A DNA stretch of 5,052 nucleotides, taken from contig JAIUYB010000219.1 of NCBI GenBank assembly GCA_020216625.1, forward strand, positions 1 to 5,052, given 5' to 3'. Under the pieces are notes generated by a model. The model saw only the letters and a program-made list of their open reading frames with translations, ran no database searches and was not told where the DNA came from. Each line of letters starts with the position of its first letter. Position 1 is the first letter of the stretch. Both the position numbers and the translations under genes were made by a program. Positions 1-4,507 of the stretch are shown piece by piece. The stretch comes from Desulfarculus sp. GTDB taxonomy: Bacteria > Desulfobacterota > Desulfarculia > Desulfarculales > Desulfarculaceae.

Positions 1-54
1 AGCCTGGGCCTGGTCCTGGCCGAGAACCTGGGTCGGGCCAATCCCCAGGCCCGG
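1..54. other. Window edge downstream of queC, no gene supported
   Basis: No start codon or recognisable product is visible here on either strand. On the queC sense strand a 6-bp inverted repeat (CGGGCC at 34-39, GGCCCG at 48-53, 8-nt loop) follows the queC stop codon, but no T-run follows it, so it is at best a weak terminator. The plus strand has CCTGG repeated at 3-7, 9-13, 15-19 and 27-31. Plus frame 1 is open through this stretch and on across queC, which is common antisense to GC-rich genes. The tail of a convergent gene cannot be excluded. Confidence 0.3.
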
Positions 55-759
55 CTATTCGGCGTAGGGCAGGGGGTCGCGGCTCCCGGCCTCGGCGAAG
101 CCCTTGCGCCGCAGCAGGCAGGAGTCGCAGCGACCGCAGGCCAGGCCCGCTGGCGTGGGATCGTAGCAGGAGTGGGTCAGGCCGTAATCCAGGCCCAGGC
201 GCAGGCCCTGGGCCACGATTTCGGCCTTGCTCAGACGGATCAGGGGGGTGTGGATGGTGAAGCGCCCGCCCAGCTCGGCCCCCAGCCGGGTGCCCTGGTT
301 GGCGACTTCCTGAAATGCCGCGATGAACTCCGGCCGGCAGTCGGGATAGCCGGAATAATCCAGCGCGTTGACCCCGATGAAGATATCGGTGGCCTCCAGG
401 GTTTCGGCCCAGGCCACGGCCAGGGACAAGAACAAGGTATTGCGGGCCGGGACGTAAGTCACCGGCACTCCGTGGGACATATCCTCCACCGGCCGGTCCT
501 TGGGCACCGGGATGTCGGCGGTGAGCGCCGAGCCGCCGATGGGGCGCAGGTCCAGCTCCAGAATCAGGTGACGCTCCACCCCCAGGGCCTGGGCCACCCG
601 CCGGGCGGCGGCCAGCTCCTGCACGTGTCGTTGTCCATAGGCGAAGCTCAAGGCAAAGCAGCGAAAGCCCCGCTCGCGGGCCAGGGCCAGGCAGGTGCTG
701 GAATCCAGGCCGCCGGACAGGAGCACGACCGCGGGTTTGTTATTGGCCTCTGGCTGCAT
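55..759 (-). CDS. queC: 7-cyano-7-deazaguanine synthase QueC
   Basis: QueC converts 7-carboxy-7-deazaguanine to preQ0 with ATP and ammonia, a cytosolic step in queuosine (tRNA) and deazapurine biosynthesis. Using the start at 759 the protein is 234 aa, a normal family length. The N-terminal ATP-pyrophosphatase P-loop SGGLDSS is at residues 15-21. The C-terminal zinc site is Cys198, Cys208, Cys211 and Cys214, in the context [10 protein letters not shown]...CGRCDSC. The start is chosen because GAAGGA (766-771) sits 6 nt upstream of ATG 757-759 and because PP-loop proteins of this family begin close to the loop. In-frame starts at 783, 813 and 816 lack a ribosome binding site and overlap the likely promoter. 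The gene is divergent from the oxygen-defence cluster and has no other queuosine gene beside it in this window. Identification is firm. Confidence 0.96.
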   Translation of the reverse strand: MQPEANNKPAVVLLSGGLDSSTCLALARERGFRCFALSFAYGQRHVQELAAARRVAQALGVERHLILELDLRPIGGSALTADIPVPKDRPVEDMSHGVPVTYVPARNTLFLSLAVAWAETLEATDIFIGVNALDYSGYPDCRPEFIAAFQEVANQGTRLGAELGGRFTIHTPLIRLSKAEIVAQGLRLGLDYGLTHSCYDPTPAGLACGRCDSCLLRRKGFAEAGSRDPLPYAE

Positions 760-789
760 TGAATATCCTTCGGGTTGGTTCATCGGGGA

Positions 790-816
790 AGTATAGCAGT
801 CGGGTCCGGCCATCAA
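790..816 (-). promoter_or_regulatory. Likely queC promoter
   Basis: Read on the minus strand, TATACT (plus 790-795) is a five-of-six match to the -10 box, and TTGATG (plus 811-816) can serve as the -35 box. The 15-nt spacer is short. Transcription would start near 783, leaving a leader of about 25 nt before the ATG at 759. This also argues against the longer queC starts. I saw no obvious preQ1-type aptamer in so short a leader. The call is by eye only. Confidence 0.4.
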
Positions 817-965
817 CCAATAAGAATGAAAATGAACCCTTGCTCGTCCAAATTCCCTGGTTTACCCTAGAAAAGAGCGCCTGCGACAACCGTGTGCCAC
901 TCGGGGCCCCAAGCCTGTCCCCAACCGGGGCCAGAGGCCAGCCAGATAATTGGGGGCGCCGCCCA

Positions 966-1007
966 TTGACAGCCAAGGTTTGTATTGTTACCTTGGTAGT
1001 CGATAAT
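966..1007 (+). promoter_or_regulatory. Likely perR operon promoter(s)
   Basis: A perfect -35 hexamer TTGACA lies at 966-971. At 17-nt spacing the -10 position is TACCTT (989-994), a weak match. An alternative is GATAAT (1002-1007), a strong -10, paired with TTGTAT (980-985) at 16-nt spacing; this gives a start near 1014 and a leader of about 15 nt before the GTG at 1029. The two options share the same 40 bp and overlap the repeats described separately, so a bound repressor would block either one. Which is used cannot be decided from sequence. Confidence 0.45.
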
Positions 1008-1013
1008 TGTTAC
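973..1013 (+). promoter_or_regulatory. Candidate PerR-family operator region
   Basis: Two repeats lie exactly in the promoter zone. CCAAGGT (973-979) and ACCTTGG (990-996) form a perfect 7-bp inverted repeat around a 10-nt AT-rich centre. ATTGTTAC occurs twice in direct orientation at 984-991 and 1006-1013, 22 bp apart, or about two helical turns. The stretch is clearly more AT-rich than its surroundings. Fur-family repressors commonly autoregulate, so PerR binding here is a reasonable inference, but neither repeat is a clean copy of the Bacillus PerR box or the classical Fur box. The small winged-helix protein could be another ligand. Confidence 0.4.
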
Positions 1014-1018
1014 TAAGT

Positions 1019-1023
1019 GGAGG
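1019..1023 (+). promoter_or_regulatory. RBS fixing the perR start
   Basis: GGAGG lies 5 nt before GTG 1029-1031, so this GTG is taken as the start. The in-frame GTG at 1017 has no Shine-Dalgarno sequence and would overlap this one. The next ATG (1053) would remove the start of the first helix. Confidence 0.7.
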
Positions 1024-1028
1024 CGGTC

Positions 1029-1439
1029 GTGGAAGCAACCCAAAGACTTAGGATGACGACTCAGCGCCAGGTGATCCTGGACGAGCTGTGCAAACTCAAG
1101 AGCCACCCCACGGCGGGGGAGCTCTGCCAGATCGTGCGTCGACGCCTGCCACGGATCAGCCTAGGCACGGTTTACCGCAACCTGGAAATCCTCTCCCGGG
1201 TGGGCGTGATCCAAAAGCTGGACGTGGCCGGCCTGGAGATGCGCTTCGACGGCACGGTGGACAACCACTATCATCTGCGCTGTCTGGAGTGCGGCCGGGT
1301 GTTTGACCTGGACATGCCGCCCATGGACGGCTTGGAGCGCACCGCCAGCCAGCACAGTGGGTTCGAGGTGATGGGTCATCGCCTGGAGTTCGTGGGACGC
1401 TGCCCCGACTGCCGCCGCCACCAAGTCGCCATGGCCTGA
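1029..1439 (+). CDS. perR: Peroxide-responsive Fur-family repressor PerR
   Basis: This is a cytosolic metal-dependent DNA-binding repressor that senses H2O2 by metal-catalysed histidine oxidation. The 136-aa protein has an N-terminal winged helix (about 1-75, with the recognition-helix segment SLGTVYRNLEIL) and a C-terminal metal/dimer domain. Numbered from GTG 1029, residues His26, Asp74, His80, His82 and Asp93 match the five regulatory ligands of Bacillus subtilis PerR (37, 85, 91, 93, 104) with a constant offset of 11. The zinc cysteines Cys85, Cys88, Cys125 and Cys128 match as well. Asp93, where Fur proteins usually carry Glu, favours PerR over Fur. It heads a run of oxygen-defence genes, as in the D. 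vulgaris perR-rbr locus, and probably represses that run and itself. Peroxide sensing is inferred from ligands and context. A Fur or Zur role is less likely. Confidence 0.9.
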   Translation: MEATQRLRMTTQRQVILDELCKLKSHPTAGELCQIVRRRLPRISLGTVYRNLEILSRVGVIQKLDVAGLEMRFDGTVDNHYHLRCLECGRVFDLDMPPMDGLERTASQHSGFEVMGHRLEFVGRCPDCRRHQVAMA

Positions 1440-1467
1440 AAAAGGTCGACAACAGGAGGCAACGGCA

Positions 1468-1698
1468 ATGACCGCCAAGGACAAGAACGCTCTGGACGCC
1501 ACCGGACTCAAGGTTCTCAAGACCATGGCCGCCGCCAGCGGCCCCCAGGCCCCCAAGCAGATCGCCACCGCGGCGGGTCTGGATGGCAAGGTGGTCAGCG
1601 ACCAGATCAAGGGGCTTAAGAACCTGGGCCTGGTGGATAGCCCGGTGCGCTGCAAGTACGCCATCACCGCGGCCGGCAAGGACCGGCTCGCCAGCTAG
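1468..1698 (+). CDS. Small winged-helix DNA-binding protein, function unknown
   Basis: The 76-aa protein starts at ATG 1468, 8 nt after a strong AGGAGG (1454-1459), and lies 28 nt after perR and 35 nt before rubrerythrin. It consists almost wholly of one winged helix-turn-helix, resembling the core of MarR/ArsR-type proteins: helix about 8-24, turn helix about 29-36 (KQIATAAG), recognition helix about 39-55 ([15 protein letters not shown]), then a wing with the [11 protein letters not shown] pattern (64-74). There is no signal peptide, membrane segment or separate sensor domain. It has a single cysteine (Cys62) in the wing. I do not recognise a named family. Position suggests a second regulator or accessory DNA-binding factor of the oxygen-defence operon, but its target and signal are unknown. 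Confidence 0.8.
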   Translation: MTAKDKNALDATGLKVLKTMAAASGPQAPKQIATAAGLDGKVVSDQIKGLKNLGLVDSPVRCKYAITAAGKDRLAS

Positions 1699-1733
1699 CA
1701 CCCAGAAGCAACCGATTGGAGAGAGAAGCAATC

Positions 1734-2309
1734 ATGGCTAGCCTCAAAGGCACCCAGACCGAGAAAAACCTGCTCACCGCCTTTGCCGGCGAATCCCAGG
1801 CCCGCAACCGCTACACCTATTTCGCGGCCCAGGCCAAGAAAGAGGGTTACGAGCAAATCGCCTTCATCTTCGAGGAGACCGCCAACCAGGAGAAGGAGCA
1901 CGCCAAGCGCCTGTTCAAGTTCCTGGAGGGCGGCGAGGTGGAGGTGGTGGCCGCCTTCCCGGCCGGCGTCATCGGCGACACCGTGGCCAACCTGATGGAG
2001 GCCGCCGGCGGCGAGAACTACGAACAGACCATCATGTATCCCGGCTTCGCCAAGACCGCCGTGGCCGAGGGCTTCGGCGACATCGCCAAGGTCTTCGAGG
2101 CCATCGCCGTGGCCGAGCGTTTCCACGAGAAGCGCTACCGCGCCCTGGCCGCCAACATCGAGTCCGGCCGGGTGTTCAAGCGCGAGGCCAAGACCACCTG
2201 GCGCTGCCGCAATTGCGGCTACCTGCACGAGGGCGAGGGCGCCCCGGAGTCCTGTCCGGCCTGCGCCCACCCCAAGGCCCACTTCGAGCTCAAGGGCGAA
2301 AACTGGTAA
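1734..2309 (+). CDS. rbr: Rubrerythrin (NADH-linked peroxide reductase)
   Basis: Rubrerythrin is a cytosolic peroxidase reducing H2O2 to water with electrons usually delivered by rubredoxin. The 191-aa length equals that of D. vulgaris rubrerythrin. The N-terminal four-helix ferritin-like domain (about 1-145) carries the diiron ligands Glu20, Glu53 with nearby His56 (ExxH), Glu94, Glu97, Glu128 and His131. The C-terminal rubredoxin-like domain has Cys158, Cys161, Cys174 and Cys177. ATG 1734 follows GGAGAG (1718-1723). A TTG at 1716 in the same frame would add six residues but overlaps the ribosome binding site, so it is rejected. It lies between the winged-helix gene and desulfoferrodoxin in the same direction and removes the peroxide the latter makes. 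PerR control is inferred. Confidence 0.97.
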   Translation: MASLKGTQTEKNLLTAFAGESQARNRYTYFAAQAKKEGYEQIAFIFEETANQEKEHAKRLFKFLEGGEVEVVAAFPAGVIGDTVANLMEAAGGENYEQTIMYPGFAKTAVAEGFGDIAKVFEAIAVAERFHEKRYRALAANIESGRVFKREAKTTWRCRNCGYLHEGEGAPESCPACAHPKAHFELKGENW

Positions 2310-2316
2310 CATGCTC

Positions 2317-2341
2317 GGTCCGGCGGACCCACCGCCGGACC
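2317..2341 (+). terminator. Perfect 10-bp hairpin between rbr and dfx
   Basis: GGTCCGGCGG (2317-2326) and CCGCCGGACC (2332-2341) pair perfectly around a 5-nt loop, beginning 8 nt after the rubrerythrin stop. Only TTCATCCCC follows, with no T-run, so full intrinsic termination is doubtful. It could be a partial terminator, or a 3'-end stabiliser that raises rbr message relative to the downstream genes. The structure is seen directly; its role is inferred. Confidence 0.55.
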
Positions 2342-2366
2342 TTCATCCCCCAGCGAGGAGGCTTTC

Positions 2367-2747
2367 ATGAATCAGAGACTGCAGGTCTATAAATGCGAGC
2401 TGTGTGGCAACATCGTGGAGATGCTGTACGCCAGCAAGGGCGAGTTGGTCTGCTGCGGTCAGCCCATGAAGCTGCAAGAAGAAAACACCGTGGACGCGGC
2501 CAAGGAGAAGCACGTGCCGGTGATCGAGAAGATCGACGGCGGGTACAAGGTCAAGGTTGGCAGCGTGCCCCACCCCATGGAAGAGAAGCACTACATCCAG
2601 TGGATCGAGTTGGTGGCTGGCGACAGGGCCTACATGGAGTTCCTGAAACCCGGCCAGGCCCCGGAGGCGGTGTTCAAGATCGACGCCACCTCGGTCACCG
2701 CCCGGGAGTATTGCAACCTCCACGGTCATTGGAAGGCCCAGGCCTGA
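2367..2747 (+). CDS. dfx: Desulfoferrodoxin (two-iron superoxide reductase)
   Basis: This cytosolic enzyme reduces superoxide to H2O2 without making O2, with electrons from rubredoxin. The gene is also called rbo or sor. At 126 aa it has the usual class I length. The N-terminal desulforedoxin-like domain (about 1-36) carries the centre I cysteines Cys10, Cys13, Cys29 and Cys30. The C-terminal catalytic domain has centre II ligands His49, His69, His75, Cys116 and His119, and the active-site Glu47-Lys48 pair, at the same numbers as in Desulfovibrio desulfuricans. ATG 2367 follows GAGGAGG (2355-2361) at 5 nt. The order dfx, rubredoxin, flavodiiron protein is the same as D. vulgaris rbo-rub-roo. 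It is flanked on both sides by strong hairpins. Confidence 0.97.
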   Translation: MNQRLQVYKCELCGNIVEMLYASKGELVCCGQPMKLQEENTVDAAKEKHVPVIEKIDGGYKVKVGSVPHPMEEKHYIQWIELVAGDRAYMEFLKPGQAPEAVFKIDATSVTAREYCNLHGHWKAQA

Positions 2748-2754
2748 TCGGTCC

Positions 2755-2804
2755 TGGTTGAACAACCAAATCGCCGGGCCCCGGGCGCGGGCCCGGCGCA
2801 TTTT
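2755..2804 (+). terminator. Tandem hairpins between dfx and rubredoxin, second terminator-like
   Basis: A small palindrome TGGTTGAACAACCA (2755-2768) is followed by a perfect 10-bp stem, CGCCGGGCCC (2772-2781) with GGGCCCGGCG (2789-2798), and a 7-nt loop. CATTTTAC follows, with four T residues at 2801-2804, so this is the best intrinsic terminator candidate inside the run. The T-tract is short, so read-through into rubredoxin is likely. It may split the operon into two expression levels. Confidence 0.6.
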
Positions 2805-2845
2805 ACATCAAGCAACTCGCGTCCGACCGACAAGGAGACATGAGC

Positions 2846-3007
2846 ATGAAAAAGTACGTTTGCGGCGTTTGCGGTTACGTCTATGACCCGGCCAAGGGCG
2901 ATCCCGACAGCAACATCCCGGCCGGCACCGCCTTCGAGGACCTGCCCGCCGATTGGTCCTGCCCGGTCTGCGGCGCCAGCAAGGACCAGTTCGAGCCGGA
3001 GAGCTAA
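2846..3007 (+). CDS. rub: Rubredoxin
   Basis: A 53-aa cytosolic one-electron carrier with a mononuclear iron bound by four cysteines, at the standard family length of 52-54. The iron site is two CxxCG knuckles, Cys6-Cys9 (VCGVCGY) and Cys39-Cys42 (SCPVCGA), with the family pattern YVYDPAKGD and the aromatic core residues present. ATG 2846 is chosen because AAGGAG (2832-2837) lies 8 nt upstream. The in-frame ATG at 2840 would be only 2 nt from it and would add Met-Ser. Gene order makes it the probable electron donor for the flavodiiron protein downstream, desulfoferrodoxin upstream and perhaps rubrerythrin. The rubredoxin reductase is not in this window. Confidence 0.96.
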   Translation: MKKYVCGVCGYVYDPAKGDPDSNIPAGTAFEDLPADWSCPVCGASKDQFEPES

Positions 3008-3047
3008 GAGGCATCCGTCTCCCGAACCGGTGGCGTCGTTGGGGAAA

Positions 3048-3072
3048 CTCCAGGCCTGCCCAGCCCCTGGAG
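3048..3072 (+). other. Inverted repeat in the rub-fdp gap
   Basis: CTCCAGG (3048-3054) pairs with CCTGGAG (3066-3072) around an 11-nt loop. CTGGAG is immediately repeated (3067-3072 and 3073-3078), so the left arm has two possible partners. No T-run follows, so this is not a terminator. It lies 28 nt upstream of the flavodiiron start, and could affect message stability or translation. No promoter is obvious in the 93-nt gap. Confidence 0.35.
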
Positions 3073-3100
3073 CTGGAGCGAGGCGACAATAGAGGCGAGC

Positions 3101-4333
3101 ATGAAGCCCATCGAAGTAAAAAAGGACATCTACTGGGTGGGGGCCGTGGATTGGGACATCCGCGATTTCCATGGTTATTCCACCTACAAGGGCACCACCT
3201 ACAACTGTTATCTGGCCCTGGATGAGAAGGTGGTCCTCTTCGACACGGTCAAGAAGGGGTTCCTCAGCGACCTGACGCACCGCATCCACAACCTGATCGA
3301 ACCCCAGAAGATCGACTACCTGGTGGTCAACCACTTGGAGATGGACCACTCCGGCAGCCTGCCCGAGGTCATCGAGCTGATCAAACCCGAGAAGATCTTC
3401 ACCTCCCCCATGGGTCAGAAGGCCATGATGGCCCACTTCCATTACAAAGACTGGCCGGTGGAGGTGGTCAAGAGCGGAGACACCCTGAACATCGGCCGCC
3501 GCACCATCCATTTCCTGGAAACCCGGATGCTGCATTGGCCCGACAGCATGTTCTCCTATTTTCCGGACGACAAGCTGTTGATCAGCTCCGACGCCTTCGG
3601 GCTGCACTGGGCCACCAGCGAGCGCTTCGACGATCAGGTGGACCCCTCCGAGCTGATGCACCACGCCGCCAAGTACTACGCCAACATCCTGCTGCCCTAC
3701 TCGCCCCTGGTGGCCAAGCTCCTGGCCCAAGTCAAGGAAATGGGCCTGGCCATCGACACCATCGCCCCGGACCATGGGGTGATCTGGCGGGGCGATCCCG
3801 GCCGGATCATCGCGGCCTACGACCGCTGGTCGCGCCAGGAGGCGGTGGCCAAGGCGTTGGTGGTCTACGACACCATGTGGCACAGCACCGAGCTGATGGC
3901 CAAGGCCGTGGCCGACGGCTTGCAAGACGAGGGCGTCTGCGTCAAGCTGATGAACCTGGCCACCACCCACCGCAGCGATGCCATCACCGAGCTGCTGGAC
4001 GCCAAGGCCCTGCTGGTGGGCTCGCCCACCCTCAACAACGGCATGCTGCCTCGCATGGCCGACTTCCTCACCTATGCCAAGGGGCTCAAACCCACCGGCA
4101 AGCTGGCCGCGGCCTTTGGCTCCTACGGCTGGAGCGGCGAGGCGGTCAAGCAGATCACCGAGGTCCTCAAGGAGATGAAGCTGGAAATCGTGGACGAGGG
4201 CCTGCGCCACAATTACGTGCCCGACCACGAGGCCTTGCACAAGTGCCGCGAGCTGGGGCAGAAAATGGGCCAGGCCATCAAGGCCGCCGGCCTCGCCCCA
4301 GCTGGGGTGCGCTGCCACTGCAGCCAAGGTTGA
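3101..4333 (+). CDS. roo: Class A flavodiiron protein (rubredoxin:oxygen oxidoreductase)
   Basis: Reduces O2 to water (in some members also NO to N2O) in the cytosol, taking electrons from rubredoxin. At 410 aa it is close to the roughly 400-aa D. gigas ROO. The N-terminal metallo-beta-lactamase-like domain (about 1-245) has diiron ligands His78, Glu80, Asp82, His145, Asp164 and His225, all one less than in D. gigas ROO. The flavodoxin domain (about 250-395) shows FMN loops YDTMWHST (256-263), GSPTLNNG (307-314) and GSYGWSG (340-346). No third domain is fused, so it is class A. ATG 3101 follows AGAGG (3091-3095) at 5 nt. The short tail ends with Cys405-His-Cys407, which is unusual. Rubredoxin lies 93 nt upstream, supporting O2 reduction as the main role; NO reduction cannot be excluded. 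Confidence 0.96.
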   Translation: MKPIEVKKDIYWVGAVDWDIRDFHGYSTYKGTTYNCYLALDEKVVLFDTVKKGFLSDLTHRIHNLIEPQKIDYLVVNHLEMDHSGSLPEVIELIKPEKIFTSPMGQKAMMAHFHYKDWPVEVVKSGDTLNIGRRTIHFLETRMLHWPDSMFSYFPDDKLLISSDAFGLHWATSERFDDQVDPSELMHHAAKYYANILLPYSPLVAKLLAQVKEMGLAIDTIAPDHGVIWRGDPGRIIAAYDRWSRQEAVAKALVVYDTMWHSTELMAKAVADGLQDEGVCVKLMNLATTHRSDAITELLDAKALLVGSPTLNNGMLPRMADFLTYAKGLKPTGKLAAAFGSYGWSGEAVKQITEVLKEMKLEIVDEGLRHNYVPDHEALHKCRELGQKMGQAIKAAGLAPAGVRCHCSQG

Positions 4334-4357
4334 GAGCGAGGAAGCGAGAAGCTCGAT

Positions 4358-4398
4358 GCGGGGGAGTCATTTTTGCGGCGCTGAAATGGCTCCCCCGC
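4358..4398 (+). terminator. Long hairpin ending the oxygen-defence run
   Basis: GCGGGGGAG (4358-4366) pairs with CTCCCCCGC (4390-4398). The stem extends inward through 4373/4383, giving about 16 bp with two G-T wobbles and a 9-nt loop. It starts 24 nt after the flavodiiron stop codon. The sequence after it is GCCCTTTCCCC, so the usual T-tract is missing. Its position and stability still make it the likely 3' end of the operon message. It may work with Rho or as a 3' processing block. Confidence 0.6.
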
Positions 4399-4409
4399 GC
4401 CCTTTCCCC

Positions 4410-4439
4410 AAAAAATCGTGGAACGGCGAAAACGTTCCA
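4410..4439 (-). terminator. Minus-strand-oriented intrinsic terminator candidate
   Basis: TGGAACG (4419-4425) and CGTTCCA (4433-4439) form a 7-bp stem with a 7-nt loop. On the plus strand six A residues (4410-4415) precede it. Read on the minus strand this becomes a hairpin, a 3-nt spacer and six T residues, the normal layout of a Rho-independent terminator. No minus-strand gene is visible to its right, so it may stop antisense transcription heading into the flavodiiron gene. Confidence 0.45.
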
Positions 4440-4441
4440 GG

Positions 4442-4477
4442 AGCGGGGCGAGGGGAAGGCCCCGGCCGTTCCCCGCT
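4442..4477 (+). other. GC-rich inverted repeats before the HEAT-like gene
   Basis: AGCGGGG (4442-4448) pairs with CCCCGCT (4471-4477). A competing inner pairing exists between GGGGAA (4452-4457) and TTCCCC (4469-4474), so two folds share the same right arm. No T-tract follows. This lies about 30 nt before the next start codon and could be a leader structure or part of the terminator cluster filling this 174-nt gap. Confidence 0.35.
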
Positions 4478-4507
4478 GGCCAACCCGCCTGGTAATTTCC
4501 CATCCAT

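Noticed and set aside
1..762. Long open plus-strand frame antisense to queC
   Set aside because: It overlaps a firmly identified QueC on the other strand. Its product is low-complexity, rich in Gly, Gln and His, and it has no ribosome binding site.
760..790. preQ1 riboswitch ahead of queC
   Set aside because: The inferred leader is only about 25 nt and I could not find an aptamer-like hairpin with a conserved tail.
903..932. GGCCCC...GGGGCC inverted repeat between queC and perR
   Set aside because: It has a 6-bp stem with a 16-nt loop and no T-run, in very GC-rich sequence. Chance is a sufficient explanation.
740..976. Minus-strand frame upstream of queC
   Set aside because: It has a TTG start, no ribosome binding site, and overlaps the queC promoter and start. 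Its composition does not look like a protein.
759..1016. 85-codon plus-strand frame in the queC-perR gap
   Set aside because: It starts at a TTG antisense to the queC start, has no ribosome binding site, and covers both divergent promoters.
2726..4327. 533-codon minus-strand frame
   Set aside because: It is antisense to rubredoxin and the flavodiiron gene. Its His/Gly/Val-rich composition is the usual mirror of a GC-rich coding strand, and the plus-strand proteins have all their catalytic residues.
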